From the NCBI GenBank assembly GCA_003989065.1, contig RXIW01000003.1:44040-108039 (forward strand): 64,000 nucleotides of DNA. Direction: 5' to 3'. Origin of the DNA: Candidatus Competibacteraceae bacterium (GTDB lineage: Bacteria; Pseudomonadota; Gammaproteobacteria; Competibacterales; Competibacteraceae). Both the position numbers and the translations under genes were made by a program. A model generated the notes under the pieces. The model ran no database searches. It was not told the DNA's origin and was given only the letters and a program-made list of their open reading frames with translations. Every line of letters starts with the position of its first letter. Position 1 is the stretch's first letter. Positions 51,469 through 60,692 of this stretch are shown here, piece by piece.

Positions 51469-52896
51469 TCAGCGCGGGAGTTCCAGCAGCGCTTCCAGGC
51501 CGCCTTGCGGCAGATTGCGCAGCGTCAACTCGCCACCATGGGCGCGGGCGATGTTGCGGGCGATGCTCAATCCCAGCCCGGTGCCGCCGGTATCGCGACT
51601 GCGGGAGGTTTCCAGGCGGTAGAACGGCTCGAATACCCGGTTCAATTCCGCTTCCGGGATGCCGGGGCCATGATCGCGAACCGCCAGAGCCAGACGCGTG
51701 GGGCTGTCCATCACCACGACAACGGCGTCTTGGCCATATTTCAGGGCGTTGTCGATCAGATTGGTCAGGCAACGCTTCAAGGCCAGCGGGCGGCAACGCA
51801 GCGGCTGTTCGGCCGCGCCTTCAATCCGCACTTCGCGTTCGATGTCCTCCGCGTCTTCCTGCAGGGATTCCAACAGCGCATTGAGATCGATCGGCGCCAT
51901 CGGTTCGCTGTTCTCGCCACCGCGCAGGAAATCCAGCGAAGCCTGCGCCATGTGCTGCATGTCGTCCAGATCGGCCTGGAATTTCTCCCGCAGCGGGGAG
52001 TCGTCCAGCATCTCGGCCCGCAGCCGCAAGCGGGTAATCGGCGTCTTCAGATCGTGGGAGATGGCCGCCAGAATGCGGTCGCGGTCCTGAATATAGCGGA
52101 TCAGCCGATCCTGCATGGTGTTGAAAGCCTGAGCGGCGCGGCGCACCTCCAGCGGCCCACGCTCGGCCAGCGGCGGCCGGCGGATATTGCGGCCCAACTC
52201 GGTCGCGGCGTCGGCCAGCACCGCGAGCGGACGGGTCAGGGCCCGCACCGCCCAAGCTGCCAGCACCGCGACCGACACCAGCAGCGTCGACAGAATCAGC
52301 AGCAGACGCACCGGCCAGGCGATCACCTCTTCCGGCAACACCTGCTGGAAAGTGGCCACCGCGCCATCGTGCAGGCGCACCTGCACCACGAAATTGCGCA
52401 ATCCCAGCATCAACTCCCGCATCCGCCGGTGGGGAGGATGCTCGGCCCAGTCGCGCGGCGGCGGCGGTTGGGCGGCCAGCTGCCACAGCGGCCGGTCGAT
52501 GGGCGGTGGTGGTGGCGGCGGCGGCGGCAGATCGCCGGTGATCTTCACCTGAAACGGCAGCTTCGAACCGAGTTGCCGGATCAGCAGGGCGCGAAACAGC
52601 GTCGCCTGATAGCGATCGTCCGGGGCCGATTCCGGTTGCCAGGGTACATCGAGGCTAAGATGGGTGGGTGGCAGATCCAGGGCTGTCACCAGCCGCTGCC
52701 GCTCGGCATCGTCCAGGGTATCGAGCAGATTGACGATGGCGGTGATGCGCTGGGCGGCATGGCCACCAAGGGCATGATAGAGCGCCTGTTCGCGATCCTG
52801 CAGCAGGATCGCGGCGCTCAGCAGCTGAGCGACGGTCAGGCCGCCGGTCAAGAACAACAGCAGGCGGCCGAACAGGGACTGCGGCAAGAAACGCAT
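51469..52896 (-). CDS. EnvZ/RstB-like sensor histidine kinase
   Basis: The 475-residue protein has membrane helices at about 10-32 and 195-218 flanking a periplasmic domain of about 160 residues. This domain contains nine consecutive prolines (124-132) and a second Pro-rich stretch (PPPPRDW). A HAMP domain, the H-box AAISHDLKTPITRLRLR with His281 and an HATPase domain with N box LIDNALKYG, DHGPGIP and GTGLGLSIA follow. It overlaps the response regulator gene by one base (TGATG). The adjacent divergent Spy/CpxP-like gene suggests that it senses envelope stress; the real signal is unknown. Confidence 0.94.
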   Translation of the reverse strand: MRFLPQSLFGRLLLFLTGGLTVAQLLSAAILLQDREQALYHALGGHAAQRITAIVNLLDTLDDAERQRLVTALDLPPTHLSLDVPWQPESAPDDRYQATLFRALLIRQLGSKLPFQVKITGDLPPPPPPPPPIDRPLWQLAAQPPPPRDWAEHPPHRRMRELMLGLRNFVVQVRLHDGAVATFQQVLPEEVIAWPVRLLLILSTLLVSVAVLAAWAVRALTRPLAVLADAATELGRNIRRPPLAERGPLEVRRAAQAFNTMQDRLIRYIQDRDRILAAISHDLKTPITRLRLRAEMLDDSPLREKFQADLDDMQHMAQASLDFLRGGENSEPMAPIDLNALLESLQEDAEDIEREVRIEGAAEQPLRCRPLALKRCLTNLIDNALKYGQDAVVVVMDSPTRLALAVRDHGPGIPEAELNRVFEPFYRLETSRSRDTGGTGLGLSIARNIARAHGGELTLRNLPQGGLEALLELPR

Positions 52897-53603
52897 CAGT
52901 ACTCCGGATTGACGTGGGTCGCCAACAGGTAACCCTCGTTGCGGATGGTCTTGATGATGACGGATTCGCGCGGATCGTCGCGTAACCGCCGTCGCAGACG
53001 GCTGACCTGCACGTCGATGCTGCGATCGAATGGCGCCGCCTCACGGCCCTGGGTCAGGTCCAGCAGCTGATCGCGATTCAGTATCCGCTGCGGATGGTCG
53101 AGAAACACCCGCAACAGTCGATATTCGCTGGCCCCTAGCGGCACCACCACTCCATCGGGCGCGACCAATTGGCGAGTATCGACATCCAGGCTCCAGCCAG
53201 CGAAATGGAAACGGCGGGCTTCGCCGAAATCGGCCTTGCTGCGCCCGCGCCGCAGCACCACCTTGATGCGGGCCAGCAATTCCCGCGGATTGAAAGGTTT
53301 GGGCAGATAGTCGTCGGCGCCCATCTCCAGACCGACGATCCGGTCGGTATCGTCGCCCTTAGCGGTCAGCATGATGATGGGGATCTGCGAACGAGCCCGC
53401 AGATTGCGGCACAGCACCAGGCCATCGTCGCCGGGCAACATCAGATCGAGGATGATCAAATCCGGCGTATGTTGCTCCAGGACGGCCCAAAGCCCGCGGC
53501 CGTCGGCCACGCTGTCGACCTGGAAGCCGTTCCGCCCCAGATAGTCAGTGAGCAGTTCGCGCAATCCCGGATCGTCGTCCACGATGAGAAGCTGGTCGGT
53601 CAT
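52896..53603 (-). CDS. OmpR-family response regulator
   Basis: The 235-residue protein has a receiver domain with Asp10/Asp11, phospho-acceptor Asp53 (LILDLMLPGDD) and Lys in YLPKPFNPREL. The C-terminal winged helix has LGASEYRLLRVFLDHPQRIL and DRSIDVQVSRLRRRLRDDP, the OmpR/RstA type. It is the first gene of a two-gene operon with the kinase and is divergent from the Spy/CpxP-like gene, whose upstream region carries candidate binding sites. Confidence 0.95.
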   Translation of the reverse strand: MTDQLLIVDDDPGLRELLTDYLGRNGFQVDSVADGRGLWAVLEQHTPDLIILDLMLPGDDGLVLCRNLRARSQIPIIMLTAKGDDTDRIVGLEMGADDYLPKPFNPRELLARIKVVLRRGRSKADFGEARRFHFAGWSLDVDTRQLVAPDGVVVPLGASEYRLLRVFLDHPQRILNRDQLLDLTQGREAAPFDRSIDVQVSRLRRRLRDDPRESVIIKTIRNEGYLLATHVNPEY

Positions 53604-53640
53604 GATGTCTTGAGCTTCCGAAGGGGGAAAGATCTGGAAT

Positions 53641-53689
53641 TGTAAAGGGATTACAGGACCATAAGAGCAGAATGATACAAATCGCTACA
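53641..53689. promoter_or_regulatory. Candidate response-regulator binding sites
   Basis: The 177-base region between the divergent genes contains the inverted repeat TGTAA-AGGGA-TTACA (53641-53655) and TACAAATCGCTACA (53676-53689), whose two TACAAA/TACAAA halves lie 10 bases apart. The second is close to the E. coli RstA box (TACATNTNGTTACA; two of the fixed positions differ). OmpR-type regulators bind such direct repeats, so autoregulation and control of the periplasmic protein gene are likely. Binding is inferred. Confidence 0.5.
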
Positions 53690-53780
53690 AAATCCCTCTC
53701 CTGGCAAAACTCCAGTTACACGGCAGGCGTCTAATAAGCCCATGTTCGATGCAACCAACGAACGTTAAGGAGTTCGACCC

Positions 53781-54395
53781 GTGAAGAACCTACGCAAGAA
53801 TTTGTTAGCCGCTGCCGTAGTGACCGTGCTGGGAGTATCCACTCTCGCCCTGGCCGGCCCCGGCGGTGGTTTTGGCCCTGGCAACGATGGCCCCATGGGC
53901 GGTGGCCCCGGCGATTGTCCGATGGTCGGTGGCAGTCCCGATGGTCCTGACGGTCCCGGTGGCCCCGGTGGCCGACAAGGGCGCATGGCCATGATGCAAC
54001 AGTTCCATGCCGAACGGATGGAGCTACTGGAATATCGCCTGAAACTCAAGCCCGAACAGCAGGCGGCCTGGAAAGCCTTCATCACCGCCCAGAACGCTCA
54101 CCATGCCCAAATGGCCCAGGTCCGCGAGGAGATGCGCGACAAGGAGCCCACCACCGCTCTGGCGCAATTCGGGGAGCGCGTGCAGTTCATGGAACAAAGG
54201 CTGGCTAACCTGAAGACCATGGCCAAGGCCGCTGGCGATTTCTACGCCACTCTCGACCCGACCCAGAAGAAGGTCATGGACGACTTCTTTCTTACCACCC
54301 GGCCGATGCACCGCAAGATGCGGGGATTCGGCGCCCCACCGGTCTCCCTCGACCCAGGAGCACAATCACCCCAGGCACCCCAACCAGCTCAATAA
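53781..54395 (+). CDS. Periplasmic Spy/CpxP-like (LTXXQ motif) protein
   Basis: The 204-residue protein starts at GTG with TAAGGAG 9 bases upstream. It has a signal peptide (about 1-26, LLAAAVVTVLGVSTLALA|GP), a Gly/Pro/Asp/Met-rich linker (about 26-65) and a helical domain with the LTxxQ-type motif LKLKPEQQAAWKAF. The second LTxxQ repeat is replaced by LDPTQKKVMDDFF near residue 160. Spy and CpxP are periplasmic chaperones induced by envelope stress and by metals. Its place opposite a two-component system supports regulation by that system. The Met- and His-rich content could bind metal. Confidence 0.88.
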   Translation: MKNLRKNLLAAAVVTVLGVSTLALAGPGGGFGPGNDGPMGGGPGDCPMVGGSPDGPDGPGGPGGRQGRMAMMQQFHAERMELLEYRLKLKPEQQAAWKAFITAQNAHHAQMAQVREEMRDKEPTTALAQFGERVQFMEQRLANLKTMAKAAGDFYATLDPTQKKVMDDFFLTTRPMHRKMRGFGAPPVSLDPGAQSPQAPQPAQ

Positions 54396-54416
54396 GTAAC
54401 CCATCGATCCGAACGA

Positions 54417-54460
54417 CCTCAGGGGCGACGCTCGTCGAGCGCCGTCCCTGAGGCTTTTTT
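54417..54460 (+). terminator. Rho-independent terminator after the Spy/CpxP-like gene
   Basis: CCTCAGGGGCG (54417-54427) pairs with the CCGTCCCTGAGG arm (ending 54453), with an inner GCTCG/CGAGC stem, followed by a T run to 54460. Confidence 0.92.
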
Positions 54461-54578
54461 GTGGAACTGCATCGTTTTTCTCACTCTTTCCTGCCTGTTC
54501 GGCATCCGGCTGCTTTAGAATAATCCGCAGAATTTCTACGCCAATCGAACCCGCGGCATAACTAAGAAGGTAAGGGCG

Positions 54579-57500
54579 ATGCTGGAACACGATATCCAGA
54601 AAATCATCGAATTGCGTCACGACACACCTTACGCGGTTCTAGGTCCCCACTACGACAGACAGAAACAGGCGCTGATCATCCGTGCCTTCCTGCCTCAAGC
54701 CGAACGAGCCTATGTGTTACCGGTCAACGGCAATGGCAAATATCCGATGCAGCGACTGCATCCGGACGGTCTGTTCGCCATCCACCTGCCAGGGGTCGGA
54801 GAGCTGGACTATCAACTGGTCGTCGTCGACGCTGCCGGTCAGTCAACGACCTTTCACGATCCCTACGCCATTCACGAGCCGTCCTTCAGCGCCACCGACG
54901 GCCAGGCGCTGCAACGCGGCGTCCTGGAACCCCTGTTTGGCAAGCTGGGCGCACAGTTGCGAGTGAAAGAAGGAATCCTGGGGGTCAATTTCGCGCTGTG
55001 GGCGCCGAACGCCAGTCGGATCAGCGTGGTCGGCACCTTCAACCAGTGGGACGGCCGTCGTCATCTGCTGGAACGGCATCCCTCCGGCGTGTGGGAACTG
55101 TTCATCCCCGGCCTGGGCCTGGGCGAACTGTACAAATACGAAATCCGCACCGCCGAGGGCGCGGTCTTCCTCAAGACCGACCCGCTGGCTTTCAAGACCG
55201 AGAGCTACCCCAAGACCGCCGCTTTCATCTGCGACATCCAGCGCCGCCATGCTTGGAGCGACGGACCGTGGATGGCGCGGGCGATGGAATCGCCCGGTTG
55301 GGAACTGCCAGTCACGTTGCACTGGGTCGCCTTCGGCGAGGACGCCGACGCAGGACCCGATCGGGTCGCCCGTTATAGTCAGTTGCGCGATATCGTCCTG
55401 CCCTATCTGGTGGAACGGCAATTCACCCATGTCGGGCTGACCTTATGGGCCGAGCACGAAACGGTGGCCAGCTATTTCGCCCCCAATCCGCGCTATGGCC
55501 AACCCGAGGAGTTGATGGCCTTCATCGACGCCTGTCATCAGCGCGACATCGGCGTGGCGCTCGACTGGATTCCCTCCCAAATGCCGCGCGAGGGTCAGGA
55601 GCTGACCTGGTTCGACGGCAACCGGATCTACGACGTCGATGCCCCGGATCAAGCAGAGTCGCTGGCGTTTGCGCTGGACCATCCCGAAGTGCGCAATTAT
55701 CTATGGGCCAACGCCCTGTTCTGGCGACAGATCTACCACATCGACGCGCTACGGACCGATGCCCACACCTACGCTGCCCGGCTGCAGGGAACCGGGGCGA
55801 TACCGGGCTTGCGCTTCCTGATCGAGGAGCGTCTGGCTCAGCCCACCCTGGGAGCGGACGACCGCGCTGCCCTTCTGGAAGGTCGTCATGGCAATCCCCA
55901 TACCCTGCTGGGACCGCATCCGCTGGGCGAATCCGGTCTGACCGTGGTCCGAGCCTTGCTGCCGGGGGCCGAGGCGCCGTGTCTGGCGCCCGTGGCCGAA
56001 CCCATGCTGCTCTATCCCCTGCAACGGGTCGCCGCCGACGGCCTGTTCGAGGCGATCGTCGCCGCCGAATCCTCCACGCTGCGCTACCGCCTGAACGCCA
56101 CCGAACACGGTCAGAACCATACCTTCGCCGACCCTTACGCCACACCCTTTTCCATTCTGGGGGATCAGGATTGCTATCTGTTCGCCGAAGGCAATCATCA
56201 CGAGATCTTCGAGAAGTTGGGGGCGCACCTCTGTCAGGTCCAGGACGTCGCCGGGGTCAACTTCGCGGTGTGGGCACCCAATGCCCAGCGGGTCAGCGTG
56301 GTGGGGCCGTTCAATCACTGGGATGGCCGCCGCCATCCGATGCGCTTGCGGCCGGGTTCGGGCATCTGGGAGCTGTTCATCCCCGGCCTGGTCGAGAACG
56401 AGCTGTACAAATTCGAGATCCTGCCGCGCAGCGGCCCGGCCTTCCTGAAAACCGATCCCTACGCCTTCCACACCGAAGTGCCGCCCGGCACCGCCAGCGT
56501 GGTCTACGACCCGACCGACAAGCATCGCTGGAATGATGCGCAGTGGCTGGAGCGGCGGGCGCACGGCCGGGTGTGGGAACGACCGGTGGCTATCTACGAG
56601 GTCCACGCCGGATCGTGGCGACGGCAGACCGACGGCGAATTCCTCAGCTATCGCGAACTGGCCGACCAACTGATTCCCTACGTGCTGGAGATGGGTTTCA
56701 CCCATATCGAATTCCTGCCGCTAGCCGAGCATCCTTACGGCCCCTCCTGGGGTTATCAGATTTCCAACTTCTACGCCCCGACCGCCCGCTTCGGCCGGCC
56801 GGAGGGCCTGATGGAGCTGATCGATCGCTGTCACCAGAACAACATCGGGGTCATCCTCGACTGGGTGCCGGCCCATTTCCCCAAGGACGCCCACGCCATG
56901 GCCTGGTTCGACGGCACCTGCGTCTACGAGCACGCCGATCCGCGCCAGGGCGAGCATCCCGACTGGGGCACGCTGATCTTCAACTACGGCCGCCACGAGG
57001 TCGAAAACTTCCTGATCGCCAACGCTTTGTATTGGCTGGAGACCTTCCATTTCGACGGGCTGCGGGTGGACGCGGTGGCCTCGATGCTATACCTGGACTA
57101 TTCGAAAAAGGACTGGATTCCCAACAAGTACGGCGGCAACGAGAACCTGGAAGCGATCGAATTCATCAAGCACACCAATGCCGTGGTTCACGCCCAGTAC
57201 CCCGGCGTGATGATGATCGCCGAGGAATCGACCGCCTGGCCCAACGTATCGCGGCCAACCGACATGGGCGGGCTGGGTTTCGGTTTCAAGTGGAACATGG
57301 GCTGGATGCATGACGTGTTGTTCTACATGCAGAAAGATCCCGTCCACCGGCGTTATCACCACGACAAGCTGACCTTTGGCATCGTCTACGCCTTCAACGA
57401 GAACTTCATCCTGTCGCTGTCGCACGATGAAGTGGTGCATCTGAAGAAATCGTTGCTGGGCAAGATGCCGGGTAGCGCGCCGCAGCAACTGGCCAACCTG

Positions 57501-58046
57501 CGTCTGCTGTACATGTTCATGTACAGCCATCCCGGCAAGAAGCTGCTGTTCATGGGCGGCGAGTTCGGCCAGCCGGGCGAATGGAATCACGATGCCGAGC
57601 TGGATTGGGCACAGCTGCGCCAGCCGGGCCATCGCGGTCTGCAGCGCCTGGTCAGCGATCTCAACCAGCTGTACGCCCGGGAACCGGCTCTGCATCAGAT
57701 GGACTTTCACAGCGCCGGTTTCGAATGGCTGGACGCTGGCGCGGCCGAAACCGGTGTACTGGTGTTCGTGCGCAAGGCCCGCGACCCACGCGACGCCCTG
57801 GTAATTGTGCTGAATTTCTCCGACATGCCACGACCGAACTACCGCATCGGCGTGCCATATCCGGTCGAATACCAGGAATCGTTGAATAGCGACGCCCCCA
57901 TCTACGGCGGCTCCGGCCTCACCCAGCCAGGCGGCAAGGCCATGGCGAAAGACTATTCCAGCCACGGTCTGCCCTTTTCCATCGTCCTCGACCTGGCGCC
58001 CTTCAGCGGCATGGTGTTGAAACCGGCCCCGCTGCAACCGCATTAG
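54579..58046 (+). CDS. glgB: Glycogen branching enzyme with duplicated N-terminal half
   Basis: At 1,155 residues this is about 430 longer than a normal GlgB. Residues 430-1155 form a complete enzyme: N1 domain (LLEGRHGNPHTLLGPH), CBM48 (VNFAVWAPNAQRVSVVG from 560), a GH13 barrel with His766 (DWVPAHFP), nucleophile Asp831 (GLRVDAVASM), acid Glu882 (MIAEEST) and Asp950 (LSHDEVVH), and the C-terminal domain. Residues 1-429 repeat the N1 domain (ELRHDTPYAVLGPHY), CBM48 (VNFALWAPNASRISVVG from 136) and the first part of the barrel. In that copy the His is Gln334, and it ends soon after the Asp394 segment, before the acid Glu and SHDE regions. The first module can therefore not be catalytic alone and probably binds glucan. 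The enzyme makes alpha-1,6 branches in glycogen. Confidence 0.95.
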   Translation: MLEHDIQKIIELRHDTPYAVLGPHYDRQKQALIIRAFLPQAERAYVLPVNGNGKYPMQRLHPDGLFAIHLPGVGELDYQLVVVDAAGQSTTFHDPYAIHEPSFSATDGQALQRGVLEPLFGKLGAQLRVKEGILGVNFALWAPNASRISVVGTFNQWDGRRHLLERHPSGVWELFIPGLGLGELYKYEIRTAEGAVFLKTDPLAFKTESYPKTAAFICDIQRRHAWSDGPWMARAMESPGWELPVTLHWVAFGEDADAGPDRVARYSQLRDIVLPYLVERQFTHVGLTLWAEHETVASYFAPNPRYGQPEELMAFIDACHQRDIGVALDWIPSQMPREGQELTWFDGNRIYDVDAPDQAESLAFALDHPEVRNYLWANALFWRQIYHIDALRTDAHTYAARLQGTGAIPGLRFLIEERLAQPTLGADDRAALLEGRHGNPHTLLGPHPLGESGLTVVRALLPGAEAPCLAPVAEPMLLYPLQRVAADGLFEAIVAAESSTLRYRLNATEHGQNHTFADPYATPFSILGDQDCYLFAEGNHHEIFEKLGAHLCQVQDVAGVNFAVWAPNAQRVSVVGPFNHWDGRRHPMRLRPGSGIWELFIPGLVENELYKFEILPRSGPAFLKTDPYAFHTEVPPGTASVVYDPTDKHRWNDAQWLERRAHGRVWERPVAIYEVHAGSWRRQTDGEFLSYRELADQLIPYVLEMGFTHIEFLPLAEHPYGPSWGYQISNFYAPTARFGRPEGLMELIDRCHQNNIGVILDWVPAHFPKDAHAMAWFDGTCVYEHADPRQGEHPDWGTLIFNYGRHEVENFLIANALYWLETFHFDGLRVDAVASMLYLDYSKKDWIPNKYGGNENLEAIEFIKHTNAVVHAQYPGVMMIAEESTAWPNVSRPTDMGGLGFGFKWNMGWMHDVLFYMQKDPVHRRYHHDKLTFGIVYAFNENFILSLSHDEVVHLKKSLLGKMPGSAPQQLANLRLLYMFMYSHPGKKLLFMGGEFGQPGEWNHDAELDWAQLRQPGHRGLQRLVSDLNQLYAREPALHQMDFHSAGFEWLDAGAAETGVLVFVRKARDPRDALVIVLNFSDMPRPNYRIGVPYPVEYQESLNSDAPIYGGSGLTQPGGKAMAKDYSSHGLPFSIVLDLAPFSGMVLKPAPLQPH

Positions 58047-58060
58047 CCGCAACATCCGAC

Positions 58061-58102
58061 ATCAGGCTGGGCCATCGTCGCCGGACGATGGCCCAGCCTG
58101 AT
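58061..58102. repeat. Perfect 19-bp inverted repeat after glgB
   Basis: The arms 58061-58079 and 58084-58102 (ATCAGGCTGGGCCATCGTC and its complement) are perfect, with loop GCCG. It lies 15 bases after the glgB stop. There is no T run, so it may be a 3'-end stabiliser or a weak terminator. Confidence 0.8.
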
Positions 58103-58397
58103 CATCCACCCTCTGCCGGGGCATTCGATCCGCTCGGCCTGCCATCGCCACCGCAATAAAACCCTGTCCCCAAGCCTCACCGTAGACCTCGGCAGGGCAT
58201 CCTGGCCTCCTCAGTCGTCAAGTGCGGCGATGCTGTGGTCTAAACATCATAAACTGTATCATTATATTGCACGTGATTACTGCCACTATCGTAAGGAGGT
58301 TCGCTACGCCTTGGCCAACTGCCGTCTCGGTCTTGGGTCCATCACGACCTTGGAACCGGGTGATCCATCCCATGAACGACCGCCCCAGGAGACCGTC
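58103..58397 (+). other. Leader region of the DUF255 gene, with an unused strong ribosome site
   Basis: This region holds the promoter and leader of the DUF255 gene. The AT-rich part 58240-58275 is a likely promoter site, but no clear -35/-10 pair could be set. A near-perfect Shine-Dalgarno TAAGGAGGT (58292-58300) has no ATG or GTG at normal distance; the only in-frame candidate is TTG 58311, which would add 29 residues to the DUF255 protein. Confidence 0.5.
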
Positions 58398-60494
58398 ATG
58401 TCCGAACAGCGCCACAGCAACCGCCTGATCGACGAAACCAGCCCTTACCTGCGCCAGCACGCCCACAACCCCGTGGACTGGCATCCCTGGGGCGCGGAAG
58501 CGCTGGAACGGGCGCAGCGGGAAGGCAAACCGATCCTGCTGTCCATCGGCTACTCCGCCTGTCACTGGTGCCACGTCATGGCCCACGAATCGTTCGAGGA
58601 CCCCGCCACCGCCCAAGTGATGAACGAGCTGTTCGTCAACATCAAGGTGGATCGCGAGGAGCGGCCCGACCTCGACAAGATCTACCAGACCGCATTCCAG
58701 CTACTGCACCGCCGCGCGGGCGGCTGGCCGCTGACCATGTTTCTGACCCACGACGATCGGACGCCTTTCGTTGGCGGGACCTATTTTCCCAAGACCTCCC
58801 GCTACGGAATGCCGGCCTTCGTCGAAGTCTTGCAGCGGGTCAACGATCACTATCGCCGTCATCAGGGGGATATCCGCCGGCAAAACCGGATGCTGCTGGA
58901 CGCCCTGCAGGCCGAAATCGCCACCGCGCCCACCGCCGACCAGGCTCCATTGAGCGCAGCGCTGCTACAGACAGCGCGCGATCAGCTGGTGCGCAGCTTC
59001 GATCCGGTCCACGGCGGATTCGGCGGCGCGCCCAAGTTTCCGCATCCCACCCATCTGGAACGGCTGCTACGCTGCTGGGCCGCCAGCGTCGCTAGCGACT
59101 CGCCCGACCGCGAAGCCGAAACCGTCGTGCGGACAACCCTGCGGCAGATGGCGCTGGGCGGCCTTTACGACCAGCTTGGCGGTGGCTTCTATCGCTATTC
59201 GGTGGATGCCGAATGGCAGATCCCGCACTTCGAAAAGATGCTGTACGACAATGGTCCGCTGCTGGCGTTGTACAGCCAGGCCGGGCGCGCAACCGGCGAT
59301 CCGCTGTTTCGCACGGCGGCGGTGGAAACCGCCACATGGACGATGAGGGAGATGCAAGACCCGGCCGGCGGTTATTACGCCACGCTCGATGCCGATTCCG
59401 AAGGCGAGGAAGGCAAGTTCTACCTGTGGACCCCGGCCCGCATACGCCAACAACTGGACGCCGAAGAATACGCCGCCTTCGCCATGGGCTATGGCCTGGA
59501 GCTGCCGCCCAACTTCGAGCGTCAATCCTGGCATCTGCGGGTCGTCGCCGATTCGGCCACCCTGGCCCAGCGACTGGAGGTCACGCCGGCGCACATCGAC
59601 GCCTGGCTGGCCTCGGCCCGCCGCAAGCTGTTCGCGGTCCGCTCGAAGCGGATAGGGCCGGGCCGCGACGAGAAGATCCTGACCTCCTGGAATGGGCTGA
59701 TGATCCGGGGCATGGCCATTGCCAGCCGCCACCTGGAACGGCCGGATTTCGCCGCTTCGGCCGAACGCGCCCTGGATTTCATCCGCAACCAGCTGTGGCG
59801 AGATGGTCGGCTGTTGGCGGTCCACAAGGATGGACAGGCACGCTTGAATGCTTATCTGGACGACTATACTTTCCTGATCGACGGCATTCTGGAGTTGCTG
59901 CAGTGCCGCTGGCGCGATGGCGATCTGGATTTCGCCCTGACCCTGGCCGAGGTGTTGCTCGAACGGTTCGAAGACCGGACGGCGGGCGGTTTCTACTTCA
60001 CGTCCTCCGATCACGAGCCGCTGATCCAGCGTCCCAAGCCGGTCCACGACGACGCCCTGCCCTCGGGCAACGGCATCGCCGCACAGGTGTTGCTGAAACT
60101 GGGCCATCTCACCGGCCGGACAGCCTATCTGGACGCGGCGGAACGCGCCCTGCGCTGGGCTGCTTCGACGATCGAGCAGCTCCCCGCCGCTTGCGATACC
60201 TTCCTGGCGGCGCTGGAAGAGACGCTAGCGCCTGGGCAAATCATCCTGCTGCGAGGGGAAGAAGCGGCCCTGGGCGAATGGCGGCGGCGTTGCGCGGCGC
60301 CCTATGCGCCGCACCGGCTGACGCTGGCGATCCCGACCGACGCGATCCTGCCCGCTGGTTTGCTGGCCGAGCGACCAAGCGGCGTGGCTCCGGTGACCGC
60401 CTATGTCTGCAGCAGTCTAGCCTGCTTGCCGCCGATCACCACGCTGGCGGAGTTGGAACCCTTGCTGGTCGACACCGAAGCGACCACCGCCTGA
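58398..60494 (+). CDS. YyaL-type thioredoxin-domain protein (DUF255)
   Basis: The 698-residue protein has an N-terminal thioredoxin-like DUF255 domain ([20 protein letters not shown], then [13 protein letters not shown] with Cys55/Cys58) and a C-terminal (alpha/alpha)6-barrel similar to N-acylglucosamine epimerases ([47 protein letters not shown]). The bacterial and human SSP411/spermatogenesis-associated 20 family is widespread but of unknown function. ATG 58398 has AGGAG 7 bases upstream; see the separate note on the TTG at 58311. Confidence 0.92.
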   Translation: MSEQRHSNRLIDETSPYLRQHAHNPVDWHPWGAEALERAQREGKPILLSIGYSACHWCHVMAHESFEDPATAQVMNELFVNIKVDREERPDLDKIYQTAFQLLHRRAGGWPLTMFLTHDDRTPFVGGTYFPKTSRYGMPAFVEVLQRVNDHYRRHQGDIRRQNRMLLDALQAEIATAPTADQAPLSAALLQTARDQLVRSFDPVHGGFGGAPKFPHPTHLERLLRCWAASVASDSPDREAETVVRTTLRQMALGGLYDQLGGGFYRYSVDAEWQIPHFEKMLYDNGPLLALYSQAGRATGDPLFRTAAVETATWTMREMQDPAGGYYATLDADSEGEEGKFYLWTPARIRQQLDAEEYAAFAMGYGLELPPNFERQSWHLRVVADSATLAQRLEVTPAHIDAWLASARRKLFAVRSKRIGPGRDEKILTSWNGLMIRGMAIASRHLERPDFAASAERALDFIRNQLWRDGRLLAVHKDGQARLNAYLDDYTFLIDGILELLQCRWRDGDLDFALTLAEVLLERFEDRTAGGFYFTSSDHEPLIQRPKPVHDDALPSGNGIAAQVLLKLGHLTGRTAYLDAAERALRWAASTIEQLPAACDTFLAALEETLAPGQIILLRGEEAALGEWRRRCAAPYAPHRLTLAIPTDAILPAGLLAERPSGVAPVTAYVCSSLACLPPITTLAELEPLLVDTEATTA

Positions 60495-60692
60495 ACGACG
60501 GGGCAGGCTCGCGTCGCCAGGAAAAATCCGTCGTCGCAGGCGTATTGCCGCCATACTTCATATACTTCTAGTTCATATGATGAATGCAACAAAGGATTCC
60601 CTGCGACAACCAGGATCGGGCGCTCTCGCGGAGACCTGCTTCTTCCGATGCAGAGCGGATGTCGGACAGCTTCATGTCGAGGACACACCACC
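60495..60692 (+). other. Intergenic region with a repeated TTCATAT
   Basis: Nearly 200 bases with no gene. TTCATAT occurs twice 15 bases apart (60557-60563 and 60572-60578) in an AT-rich patch followed by ATGATGAA, and could be a promoter or regulator site for the next gene. Confidence 0.35.
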
